Shown: positions 1-6,205, numbered from the stretch's first letter. The stretch is 8,010 nucleotides of DNA from Micavibrio_A sp040381535 (GCA_040381535.1 JBEIHF010000041.1:1-8010); one strand, 5' to 3'. Notes: a model not told the origin generated them from the letters alone. A program made the numbers and translations.

Positions 1-1426
1 AAAAGGTGCGGAAGTGATCCGCATGTTCCATACGCTGCTTTCGCCCAAAATATACCGCAAGGCGACGGATTTGTATTTCCAACGCTTCGACGGTCAGGCG
101 GTGACCACGGAAGACTGGGCAAAATGCATGGAAGATGCATCAGGCATGGATTTGTCACAGTTCAAACTCTGGTATTCCCAAGCCGGAACGCCCGAAGTGG
201 AAGCCAAGGGCGAATATAATGAAACGGCAAAGACATATACTTTGACGTTAAAACAGATTGTTCCCCCGACGCCGGGACAAGCAGATAAAAAGCCGATGCA
301 TATCCCTGTCTCTGTCGGTTTGATTGGTTCGAATGGGGATGATTTGATTGAAACGAAAGTTCTGCACCTCAAAGACAAAGAGCAAATATTCACATTCATG
401 AATATAGGATCGCGTCCCGTGCCTTCGATCCTGCGAAATTTCTCCGCGCCTGTGAAACTCACAACCAATTTATCGGACGATGATTTGAAATTCCTGATGG
501 TGCATGATTCCGATGGCTTCAACCGTTGGGAGGCCGGCCAGACCTATGCGCTGCGTGTTATCAATCAACTGATGGATACTGGTAATCTAGATGAAGGTTT
601 GCTGGATTCTATGGAAAGCATTCTCGATCTAGCCATTCAGTGCAAGGAAGACAAGGCACTGCTCGCCAAAGCGCTCGGCCTGCCCGATGTGGCGATTATT
701 GCCCAAACACGCAATGAAGTCGATCCAAGCGCCATTCACAAGGCGCGTGAACGTATCAAAGGCGAATTCGCCAAACGTTGCCACGAAAAGGTGATAACGC
801 TTTACAAGACAAACATGGAAAGCGGTGTTTATAGCATTTCGCCCGAAGCCATGGCAAAGCGCGCGCTAAAAAACTGTGCGCTCGGTTTTCTGGATGATCC
901 TGCCCTTGCTTTCGAGCAGTACAAGAACGCGAGCAATATGACGGACCGGGTGGCGGCATTGGCTGTTCTCACCGATCATGAAGGTGATTTGAAGGAGCAG
1001 GCCTTTGCCGAATTCTACAGCAAATTCAAAGCCTATCCGCTCGTCATCGACAAATGGTTCTCCTTGCAGGCCATGGGCGTCAACGACAACACGATCGGAA
1101 ATGTTAAAAAACTCGAAAAACATGCGGATTTTAGTTTAAAGAATCCGAACCGCGCACGTTCCTTGTACGGCGCGTTCGCCATGAATAACCCCGTTTCGTT
1201 CCACGCGGCGGACGGTTCAGGATATGCTTTGCTTAAAGATGCGGTTATTACGCTGAATGGCATCAACCCGCAGATCGCAGCGAGAATGTTAACGCCTTTG
1301 CGCGAATGGAAGCGTTATACACAGGACAGGCAGGCCAAAATGAAAGATGTCTTGCAGGAAATTGCCAGTACGGAAAAACTATCTCCTGATGTCTTTGAAA
1401 TCGTCACAAAAAGCCTTAAAGGCTAA
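1..1426 (+). CDS. pepN: Aminopeptidase N, C-terminal part (5' end outside window)
   Basis: Partial M1-family zinc aminopeptidase that removes N-terminal residues from peptides in the cytoplasm. The reading frame is already open at base 2 (codons for KGAEVIRM), matching the segment of E. coli PepN just after its catalytic Tyr381. The HEXXH zinc motif and this Tyr should therefore lie upstream, and the GTG at 14 is an internal codon, not a start. Visible family stretches, numbered from that codon, are the end of the catalytic domain (DGQAVTTEDW, about 26-35; MEDASG, 39-44; WYSQAGTP, 53-60), the beta-sandwich DUF3458 region (about 61-155, with FSAPVKL near 143-149), and the helical C-terminal domain (about 160-470, with NPNRARSLYGAF and HAADGSGY). 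The C-terminus ends like E. coli PepN, so the 3' end is intact. The tail of the gene contains the start of rnhB, suggesting co-transcription. Confidence 0.96.
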   Translation, partial: KGAEVIRMFHTLLSPKIYRKATDLYFQRFDGQAVTTEDWAKCMEDASGMDLSQFKLWYSQAGTPEVEAKGEYNETAKTYTLTLKQIVPPTPGQADKKPMHIPVSVGLIGSNGDDLIETKVLHLKDKEQIFTFMNIGSRPVPSILRNFSAPVKLTTNLSDDDLKFLMVHDSDGFNRWEAGQTYALRVINQLMDTGNLDEGLLDSMESILDLAIQCKEDKALLAKALGLPDVAIIAQTRNEVDPSAIHKARERIKGEFAKRCHEKVITLYKTNMESGVYSISPEAMAKRALKNCALGFLDDPALAFEQYKNASNMTDRVAALAVLTDHEGDLKEQAFAEFYSKFKAYPLVIDKWFSLQAMGVNDNTIGNVKKLEKHADFSLKNPNRARSLYGAFAMNNPVSFHAADGSGYALLKDAVITLNGINPQIAARMLTPLREWKRYTQDRQAKMKDVLQEIASTEKLSPDVFEIVTKSLKG

Positions 1427-2036
1427 TCCTCGAGTTTTCGACGCTACCTTCGGCGTGCCGGTGTGCGGGATTGATGAAGTGGGACGCGGCCCCCTCGTCG
1501 GGCCTGTCATGGCGGCCTGTGCGTACATTCCGGCTGATAAGCTTGATCACCCTGTTTGGAAGCAAGTCACGGACAGCAAGAAGCTATCGCATCAAAAACG
1601 CGAATATCTTTTTGAAATTATCAAGGACAGATCTGTGTTTGCGGTGGCCGAAGCGTCGGCGGAAGAAATTGACACGCTGAATATTCATCACGCTACGCTG
1701 CTTGCCATGAAACGTGCTTATGAGACTATGGCGAAAACGGATGCTGCCCTCGCTCTCATAGATGGAAAGTTCGCGCCCAAGATTGCTTGTAAGACACATA
1801 CGGTTATCAAGGGTGATATCCAATCTCTTTCAATCGCCGCCGCATCCATTCTCGCGAAAGTAACACGCGATCGATATATGCTCAAGCTACATGAAGAATT
1901 CCCACATTACGGATGGGCGACCAATGCGGGATATGGAACGGAAGAACATATGAATGGAATTGCGGCGCACGGCATAACGGCGCACCACCGCAAATCCTTT
2001 GCGCCCTGCCGCCGCCCTGCGGAAAAAGCCGCCTAA
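1389..2036 (+). CDS. rnhB: Ribonuclease HII
   Basis: RNase HII cuts RNA in RNA:DNA hybrids and starts removal of ribonucleotides misincorporated in DNA. With the ATG at 1389 the protein is 215 residues, normal for the family. The four acidic catalytic residues are visible: Asp29 and Glu30 in IDEVGRGPLVGP, Asp125 in LIDGK, and Asp143 in KGD, followed by the family block SIAAASILAKVTRD. Other family marks are DSKKLS, IDTLNIHHATLLAM, and GYGTEEH with the C-terminal HHRKSF. Start choice is uncertain: 1347 (ATG, 229 aa) and 1395 (TTG) are also in frame, and all lie inside pepN. 1389 gives a length nearer the family, with a GGAA about 13 bases upstream that is far for a Shine-Dalgarno. The overlap with pepN is 38 bases. 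No convincing terminator follows the TAA. Confidence 0.95.
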   Translation: MSLKSSQKALKANPRVFDATFGVPVCGIDEVGRGPLVGPVMAACAYIPADKLDHPVWKQVTDSKKLSHQKREYLFEIIKDRSVFAVAEASAEEIDTLNIHHATLLAMKRAYETMAKTDAALALIDGKFAPKIACKTHTVIKGDIQSLSIAAASILAKVTRDRYMLKLHEEFPHYGWATNAGYGTEEHMNGIAAHGITAHHRKSFAPCRRPAEKAA

Positions 2037-2098
2037 CTCCCATTAAATCATTGAACCGATTCTGAAATCTTAGAATGTTCTTGTAACGTTCTGACTCT

Positions 2099-2114
2099 AA
2101 ACAATTTTTTGTTT
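2099..2114. repeat. A/T-rich inverted repeat in the ccrM upstream region
   Basis: AAACAA (2099-2104) and TTGTTT (2109-2114) form a perfect 6-bp inverted repeat around a four-T loop. It lies between the second GANTC site and the candidate -35 box. It could be an UP-like A/T-rich element, a small operator, or chance in an A/T-rich stretch. It is too A/T-rich to be an intrinsic terminator for rnhB. Confidence 0.25.
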
Positions 2115-2120
2115 TATGGC

Positions 2121-2149
2121 TTGACGGCAACTCCCTAATGAATCATGAT
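2121..2149 (+). promoter_or_regulatory. Candidate sigma-70-type promoter of ccrM
   Basis: TTGACG (2121-2126, five of six to TTGACA) is followed after 17 bases by CATGAT (2144-2149, four of six to TATAAT). Transcription would begin near 2156, giving a leader of about 27 bases to the ATG at 2183. The -10 hexamer sits inside the GAATCATGATTC palindrome. This reading excludes the upstream ATG at 2138 as a start because it would lie before the transcript. The -10 match is modest and no full CtrA box (TTAA-N7-TTAA) is present. Confidence 0.4.
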
Positions 2150-2182
2150 TCGTTCTGTTTTAATCCACACAATCGGACAATC

Positions 2183-3286
2183 ATGACATTTAAATCCCCG
2201 CTCAATTCCATCCTGCAAGGCGATTGCGTCGAAGAGCTTAAATGCTTGCCGAAGAAGAGCGTGGACATGATTTTTGCCGATCCACCCTACAATCTGCAGC
2301 TCGGCGGCGAACTCACGCGCCCGAACAATTCCAAAGTCGACGCGTGCGATGATGATTGGGACAAATTCGATTCATTGAAAGTCTATGATGACTTCTCGCG
2401 TGAATGGCTTTCTGCCGCGCGCGAAACATTGACGGACGAAGGCTGCATCTGGGTCATCGGCTCCTATCACAATATTTTCCGCCTCGGTTATATCCTCCAA
2501 GACCTCGGATACTGGATTTTGAACGACATCATCTGGCGCAAATCAAACCCGATGCCGAATTTTAAAGGCAAGCGCTTCACTAACGCCCATGAAACGATGA
2601 TCTGGGCCGCAAAGAGCAAAGAGTCCAAATACCGCTTCAACTATGATTCTATGAAGGCGATGAACGAAGACCTGCAAATGCGGTCAGATTGGTTCATCCC
2701 TCTTTGCACGGGTGGCGAGCGCCTGAAAAACGACGCCGGTGAGAAACTTCACCCAACACAAAAGCCTGAAGCTCTTTTACAGCGCGTCATTCTTTCTTCC
2801 ACCAAGCCCGGTGATGTCGTGCTTGATCCATTTTTTGGAACGGGCACCACCGGCGCTGTAGCGAAGAAGCTCGGTCGTCAATGGATTGGCATAGAGCGTG
2901 AGAAAGAATACATTACTTACGCGACCAAAAGGATCAGCGCCGCCGAAGCAAGCGCAGAGGACACAATTACACTTGCGAATAAACGCGAGGAAATGCGCAT
3001 CCCCTTCGGCTGGCTGCTGGAACATGGTTTCCTGAAACCCGGCGCTGAACTTACCGATGCCAAGGGCAAGCTCTCGGCCAAGGTCCATGCTGACGGGAAT
3101 ATCATTACGGGCAATCACCGCGGATCTATCCACAAAGTCGGGGCCCTCTTGCAGAACGCGCCTTCCTGTAATGGTTGGACATACTGGCACGTAAAACGTA
3201 ACGGTAAAAATGTACCGATCGACGATATGCGCCGCGAGTTGCGCGCGCAAATTGAATCCGGCGTTGGATCGGCTACTATCCAGTAA
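2183..3286 (+). CDS. ccrM: CcrM-type GANTC adenine-N6 DNA methyltransferase
   Basis: Cell-cycle-regulated orphan methyltransferase that methylates the adenine of GANTC using S-adenosylmethionine. It restores full methylation of hemimethylated DNA late in the cell cycle in alphaproteobacteria. With the ATG at 2183 the protein is 367 residues (Caulobacter CcrM is 358). The beta-class order is clear: catalytic motif DPPY at 33-36 in FADPPYNLQLGG, then the cofactor motif DPFFGTGTTG at 215-224. Long stretches such as WVIGSYHNIFR, KSNPMPNFKG, QMRSDW and HPTQKPEALL match CcrM closely. The C-terminal DNA-binding region (about 268-340) carries GSIHKVGALLQ and CNGWTYWH, which include the Ser and Trp I recall as important for recognition and which separate CcrM from shorter beta methyltransferases. 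No restriction enzyme gene is adjacent. The in-frame ATG at 2138 adds 15 unconserved residues and has no ribosome binding site. The stop overlaps the folB start. Confidence 0.97.
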   Translation: MTFKSPLNSILQGDCVEELKCLPKKSVDMIFADPPYNLQLGGELTRPNNSKVDACDDDWDKFDSLKVYDDFSREWLSAARETLTDEGCIWVIGSYHNIFRLGYILQDLGYWILNDIIWRKSNPMPNFKGKRFTNAHETMIWAAKSKESKYRFNYDSMKAMNEDLQMRSDWFIPLCTGGERLKNDAGEKLHPTQKPEALLQRVILSSTKPGDVVLDPFFGTGTTGAVAKKLGRQWIGIEREKEYITYATKRISAAEASAEDTITLANKREEMRIPFGWLLEHGFLKPGAELTDAKGKLSAKVHADGNIITGNHRGSIHKVGALLQNAPSCNGWTYWHVKRNGKNVPIDDMRRELRAQIESGVGSATIQ

Positions 3287-3669
3287 TGTGGTTTTTTTGC
3301 AAAAAGCGTAAAGAAGAAACGAGCCGCATATTCGTTCGCGATATGGTGGTGGAAACCGATATCGGCGTTTATGCCGAGGAGCATGGCAGGAAGCAGCGCG
3401 TGAGTTTTACGATTACGGCTGAAATCTGTATACCAAAGTCTGTTAATGATGATCTTCAAGAGACTGTTTCCTACGATATGATCGTCCAGCATGTTTTAAA
3501 AAATACGCAAGGGGCGCATATCAACTTACTGGAAACATTGGCCGAGAATGTTGCACGGGATTGTTTAGGCGAAAAGCGCGTGAAGAAAATCGCAGTGCGG
3601 GCTGAAAAACTGGATATCTATCCATTTGCCGTCCCCGGCGTGGAAATCATCAGGGCGAAGTCTCGGTAG
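3286..3669 (+). CDS. folB: Dihydroneopterin aldolase (FolB family)
   Basis: FolB converts 7,8-dihydroneopterin to 6-hydroxymethyl-7,8-dihydropterin and glycolaldehyde in folate synthesis; it acts as a cytoplasmic oligomer. The 127-residue protein has the usual length and marks: IFVRDMVVETDIGVYAEE (15-32), VSYDMI (61-66), HINLLETLAENVA (78-90), and the C-terminal GVEIIRAKS. By comparison with E. coli FolB, Glu32, Tyr63 and Lys108 (RAEKLD) are likely catalytic or active-site residues, and Glu83 the pterin anchor. The start shares one base with the ccrM stop (TAATG). No clear Shine-Dalgarno precedes it, so translation is probably coupled to ccrM. About 14 residues, basic and Cys/Phe-rich, precede the conserved core; the next ATG (3343) is too far inside. 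The paralogue FolX is possible but less likely. The 3' end overlaps the convergent gene by 20 bases. Confidence 0.88.
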   Translation: MWFFCKKRKEETSRIFVRDMVVETDIGVYAEEHGRKQRVSFTITAEICIPKSVNDDLQETVSYDMIVQHVLKNTQGAHINLLETLAENVARDCLGEKRVKKIAVRAEKLDIYPFAVPGVEIIRAKSR

Positions 3670-4648
3670 CAGGTTCGCCTGCCGGAACCGACATCTGCTC
3701 TGCCACTTCAGCATTTTCTCTTTGTTTTTTCAAATCAACGCTGGTCATAAGCCGCTTTTGTCCCGCGTCTTCGAATACTTCATAACCGTCGATTGTGCCA
3801 TAGACTATTGCGAGGTTTTCACCGCCTTGGCCGCGCAGGTTTCCGTTATATTGTGTGAAGGTCACGCGTAGGCGCAAATATACTTGGCGTTCATATTCTT
3901 TCATACGCGCGGCTTCGCCCAAACTGCTGTACTCGGATTTCTTGCGCAGGATGTAGGCTTGTGCTACATGCTCATCGAGTTTCAGGAAATCGAGTGTGAA
4001 CGGATTGTCCGTAAGGATCATGATGTTGCGCGGATATTCAGGAAACGGCTTCACATCGAAACATACGGCCTTGTTGACTTCGACGCTGCTTACAAGAATG
4101 CGTTTGGCATCCTTGAAATGGGTTCTTTCGACGATGGGAAAGCCGCCCAGCTCAGGATCATAGCGACCAAGACGCATTTCAATCAAGAATTGAAAGTTGG
4201 TGAGGAATCTGTTTTTATTTTGATCAAGGTGCTGTTTCATAGCATCCATGATTTCGCGCCACTCCATGTCATCGTTGATATATTCGCTATAGATTTTGCA
4301 ATCGTTGATTTTTAAAAAGTTACTGACTGCAATGTCATCTTCCGTATCGAACGCTCCGAGTTGCCAGTATGCTTTGGATAAATTTGCCAAAGTGGACGCG
4401 TGGTATTTGCCTGCGTGATCGTCGCGCAGAATGGTGACTTCCTCTTCCGTCGGAGGGAGCGATTGCTTTGTTTCTTCGGTTGTGGCCGCCGCCGATGGCA
4501 TCGGCGAGCTTGCGCTTACGGGAATAGATTCATCCTGCGCTATGGCTACGCCGACAGGAATGAAAATGAAAAAAAGAATAAAAACTGAAAAAATCAGGCG
4601 GGAAAATGAATCGATATTCATCTTATAAGTATATGATTTTATGCTCAT
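3650..4648 (-). CDS. Exported protein of unknown function (possibly DUF4852-like)
   Basis: I do not firmly recognise this 332-residue protein. It begins with a signal peptide: a basic/polar start, a hydrophobic stretch at about 18-36, and a likely signal peptidase I site after Ala37 (AIA before Gln38). No lipobox Cys is present. A low-complexity Ser/Pro/Glu/Thr linker (about 38-70) precedes a folded region (about 75-300) with two Cys (117 and 196), which could form a disulfide outside the cytoplasm. Notable stretches are LSKAYWQLGAF, INDCKIY, MEWREI and LGRYDPELGGFPI. These resemble my memory of the DUF4852 family, but I cannot confirm that. The C-terminus is again acidic and low-complexity. 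The gene follows mutY by 11 bases, so it is probably in the same operon. An alternative ATG at 4621 would also keep the signal peptide, but 4648 has the better ribosome binding site. It runs convergent to folB. Confidence 0.85.
   Translation of the reverse strand: MSIKSYTYKMNIDSFSRLIFSVFILFFIFIPVGVAIAQDESIPVSASSPMPSAAATTEETKQSLPPTEEEVTILRDDHAGKYHASTLANLSKAYWQLGAFDTEDDIAVSNFLKINDCKIYSEYINDDMEWREIMDAMKQHLDQNKNRFLTNFQFLIEMRLGRYDPELGGFPIVERTHFKDAKRILVSSVEVNKAVCFDVKPFPEYPRNIMILTDNPFTLDFLKLDEHVAQAYILRKKSEYSSLGEAARMKEYERQVYLRLRVTFTQYNGNLRGQGGENLAIVYGTIDGYEVFEDAGQKRLMTSVDLKKQRENAEVAEQMSVPAGEPATETSP
3664..3690. other. Hairpin at the folB / exported-gene convergent junction
   Basis: CGGT (3664-3667) pairs with ACCG (3687-3690), and GCAGG (3669-3673) pairs with CCTGC (3678-3682) around a TTCG loop, with an asymmetric internal loop between the stems. 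It spans the folB stop codon (TAG 3667-3669) and lies in the last codons of the opposite gene. No T-run follows directly on either strand, so it is not a standard intrinsic terminator. It might still stall polymerase or protect the 3' ends of both transcripts. Confidence 0.35.
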
Positions 4649-4657
4649 AAGAACAAA

Positions 4658-4661
4658 TCCT
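4658..4661 (-). promoter_or_regulatory. Ribosome binding site overlapping the mutY stop codon
   Basis: On the minus strand AGGA (4661 to 4658) lies nine bases before the ATG at 4648 and shares two bases with the mutY stop TAG (4662 to 4660). It decides the start of the exported-protein gene in favour of 4648 over 4621. It also implies translational coupling: ribosomes ending mutY would uncover or occupy this site. Confidence 0.6.
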
Positions 4662-5721
4662 ATTCAATGAATTGTTTAAGCGCCTTCTTAAAGATTGTCG
4701 GAATTCCCAGATTCGCGGCTTCCTTATGGGGCACCCAAAAATAACGCTCGTCTTTGATGATTTTAGTATCGTTCAGAATTACGGCAAAACCGTGCAGCTC
4801 AAGATTAAAATGAGTAAAGCCGTGTTTTACCAGAACCTTCTCCGATTTTCCTGATGCGGCCATAGGCAAATGTTTTTTGGGCACTGACTGTTCCACCCAA
4901 TCGGATGTCGGAATGCCTATGGTGCCTCCCAGCATGCCCTTCTCGTTCCTGCGTTCGAACAGGATTTCGCCCGTGGGCCCGGTGATCAAGTATATGTAGC
5001 CGTGCTTTTTCGGTTTAATGCCCTTTTCCCTACGGGCAGGTAATGTTTTCTGAATCCCCATTGCCTGTGCCTTACAGTATTCGTTCACGGGACATTCGCC
5101 GCATTTGACCGATGTCGGCGTGCAGACCAGGGCGCCGAGTTCCATAACGGACTGCGCGTAATCTCCCGCGCGCTTCGTTTCGCCGAGAGCGATCGTGCCC
5201 GCCAGTTTTTTCAATTCCCGTTTTGAATCCGGTAGCGGTTCTGTAACGGCAAATATACGCGCCATCACGCGTTCGACGTTCGCGTCTACTACGTTGGCGG
5301 GTTTGTCGAAAGCGAGGGCGGCGATGGCGTTGGCCGTGTAATCGCCGATACCCGGAAGTTCTTGAAGTTCTTTTTGCGTGGATGGAAATTTACCACCTAA
5401 TTTCTCAACCACATATTGCGCGCATTTGTGCAGATTGCGCGCACGCGCGTAATAGCCAAGTCCAGCCCAGTTCTGCATCACGTCATCGGCGGTGGCATTG
5501 GCTAGATCACGCACCGTCGGCCATTTGTTCAGGAATTTCAGAAAGTACGGAATTACGGCGGGAATGGTTGTCTGCTGCGCCATTATTTCCGAAAGCCAAA
5601 CATGATAAGGATCGGGGATTTTTCCTTTGGGCGCTCGCCAGGGCAAAGGACGGCGCGCCTTGTCGTACCATTTCAGCATGGCCAGCCTGAAATCCTCGAC
5701 ATTTATGTCATTGCCCGTCAT
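4660..5721 (-). CDS. mutY: Adenine DNA glycosylase MutY
   Basis: MutY removes adenine mispaired with 8-oxoguanine and so prevents G:C to T:A changes. With the ATG at 5721 it has 353 residues, a normal length. Visible parts, in this numbering: WLSEIMAQQT with catalytic Glu45; the helix-hairpin-helix LPGIGDYTANAIAALAF (about 122-138); VVDANVERVMARIF with catalytic Asp146; and the [4Fe-4S] loop C-X6-C-X2-C-X5-C at Cys200, 207, 210 and 216. From about residue 235 comes the NUDIX-like domain that reads 8-oxoG, with HGFTHFNLELHGF holding an FTH version of the family's F-S-H loop. The ATG at 5733 adds four residues and is equally possible. The GTG at 5820 would add unconserved sequence deep inside the divergent gene. 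No good Shine-Dalgarno is seen. The exported-protein gene follows in the same direction. Confidence 0.97.
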   Translation of the reverse strand: MTGNDINVEDFRLAMLKWYDKARRPLPWRAPKGKIPDPYHVWLSEIMAQQTTIPAVIPYFLKFLNKWPTVRDLANATADDVMQNWAGLGYYARARNLHKCAQYVVEKLGGKFPSTQKELQELPGIGDYTANAIAALAFDKPANVVDANVERVMARIFAVTEPLPDSKRELKKLAGTIALGETKRAGDYAQSVMELGALVCTPTSVKCGECPVNEYCKAQAMGIQKTLPARREKGIKPKKHGYIYLITGPTGEILFERRNEKGMLGGTIGIPTSDWVEQSVPKKHLPMAASGKSEKVLVKHGFTHFNLELHGFAVILNDTKIIKDERYFWVPHKEAANLGIPTIFKKALKQFIE

Positions 5722-5740
5722 GATGCCCGCCATGGTTATG
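5719..5740. promoter_or_regulatory. Head-to-head start region of mutY and the DUF721 gene
   Basis: The two genes begin within about 20 bases of each other. CATG at 5719-5722 and CATG at 5731-5734 each hold an ATG on both strands. The minus ATGs are in the mutY frame (5721, 5733) and the plus ATGs are in the DUF721 frame (5720, 5732), with further plus-frame ATGs at 5723 and 5738. There is no room for separate promoters and leaders. Each promoter must sit in the other gene's coding sequence, or the messages are leaderless. I see no convincing -35/-10 pair or Shine-Dalgarno on either side. Confidence 0.6.
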
Positions 5741-6205
5741 AAGCCCGTCTCCCGATCCGTTCCCGGCCTTTTGGGGAAAGTGTTCGAGCGCAAATATATC
5801 GCGCTGGGGCGGATTGTCACTAACTGGAAGGAAATAGTCGGCGCCGATTTTTCCGAGCGCGCCCAGCCCGCTAAAATTCACTTCCGAAAAGCCAAAAACC
5901 CCAAGGAAAAATCGACGGCAACGCTCGATATAGCCGCCTCTTCTGCGGACTGTGCCGTGTTGGTTTATCAAAAAGATGTGATCCTTCAACGGATTAACCA
6001 GATATTCGGGGACCGATGGATCACGGACATCAAATTTCTGCATGTCGAGCCAACGAACAAGTTCAAGCCCGCCAAACGCATAAAAACCTTGACCGAAGAG
6101 CAAAAAAATCATTTATCCCAGATACTTGAAATGGTGGACGATCCCGATATAAAGGAAACCCTTTCCCGTTTAGGCCAATCTATCTTGCAGGAAGCGAAAA
6201 AATGA
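5738..6205 (+). CDS. dciA: DUF721 / DciA-family protein, likely helicase loader
   Basis: The sequence matches the DUF721 family: VPGLLGKVF near the N-terminus (9-17 from the ATG at 5738), VTNWKEIVGADFSERAQPAKI (27-47), a beta-rich middle with TATLDIAAS, then ILQRINQIFG (82-91) and ITDIKFLHV. A charged helical tail (about 118-155) ends in ETLSRLGQSILQEA, a tail style I associate with alphaproteobacterial members. In this family DciA is the ancestral bacterial loader of the replicative helicase DnaB. That role is inferred here, as DUF721 proteins are diverse. Length is 155 residues from 5738; ATGs at 5732, 5723 and 5720 are also in frame, and all lack a clear ribosome binding site. The far-upstream TTG at 5627 would only extend through mutY. 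The stop overlaps the efp start (ATGA), so the two are translationally coupled. Confidence 0.82.
   Translation: MKPVSRSVPGLLGKVFERKYIALGRIVTNWKEIVGADFSERAQPAKIHFRKAKNPKEKSTATLDIAASSADCAVLVYQKDVILQRINQIFGDRWITDIKFLHVEPTNKFKPAKRIKTLTEEQKNHLSQILEMVDDPDIKETLSRLGQSILQEAKK

Larger units (their letters stand above)
2058..2151. promoter_or_regulatory. Cluster of four GANTC methylation sites upstream of ccrM
   Basis: Four GANTC sites lie within 94 bases: GATTC 2058-2062, GACTC 2093-2097, GAATC 2140-2144 and GATTC 2147-2151. Elsewhere in the window such sites occur about once every 300 bases, close to the random expectation of one per 256. The last two form the perfect palindrome GAATCATGATTC (2140-2151). 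GANTC is the CcrM recognition sequence, and in Caulobacter GANTC sites in the ccrM promoter/leader are known to influence its transcription. Inference: these sites make ccrM expression sensitive to its own methylation state. Confidence 0.55.

Noticed and set aside
14..1426. GTG at 14 as the true start of the aminopeptidase.
   Set aside because: The frame is open and family-like from base 2, and the protein would lack its whole zinc-binding half.
2007..2026. Short CCGC/GCGG stem followed by A's near the rnhB stop as a terminator.
   Set aside because: Four-base stem inside the coding region with no T-run after it.
2043..2085. Possible CtrA box (TTAA at 2043-2046; TTAG-N7-TTGT at 2070-2084).
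   Set aside because: No second TTAA half-site stands seven bases from the first, and the other candidate has two mismatches in eight. Too weak to annotate.
2138..2182. Upstream ATG at 2138 as the ccrM start.
   Set aside because: The 15 extra residues do not match CcrM, there is no Shine-Dalgarno, and the codon lies before the predicted transcription start.
3266..3282. Small TGGAT/ATCCA stem just before the folB start as a regulatory hairpin.
   Set aside because: Five base pairs with an eight-base loop is within chance, and it lies in ccrM codons.
2183..3286. ccrM as part of a restriction-modification or phage-defence system.
   Set aside because: It matches the orphan cell-cycle methyltransferase along its full length, and no restriction, integrase or defence gene is nearby.
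3884..4315. Plus-strand 143-codon open frame inside the exported-protein gene.
   Set aside because: Antisense shadow of a gene with a good signal peptide and ribosome binding site; no recognisable protein features.
5627..5737. TTG start at 5627 extending the DUF721 protein to 192 residues.
   Set aside because: The extension is read entirely through mutY codons in another frame and shows no family similarity.
5722..5820. GTG start at 5820 extending MutY to 386 residues.
   Set aside because: The extra residues lie within the DUF721 gene, do not resemble MutY N-termini, and normal-length starts exist at 5721 and 5733.
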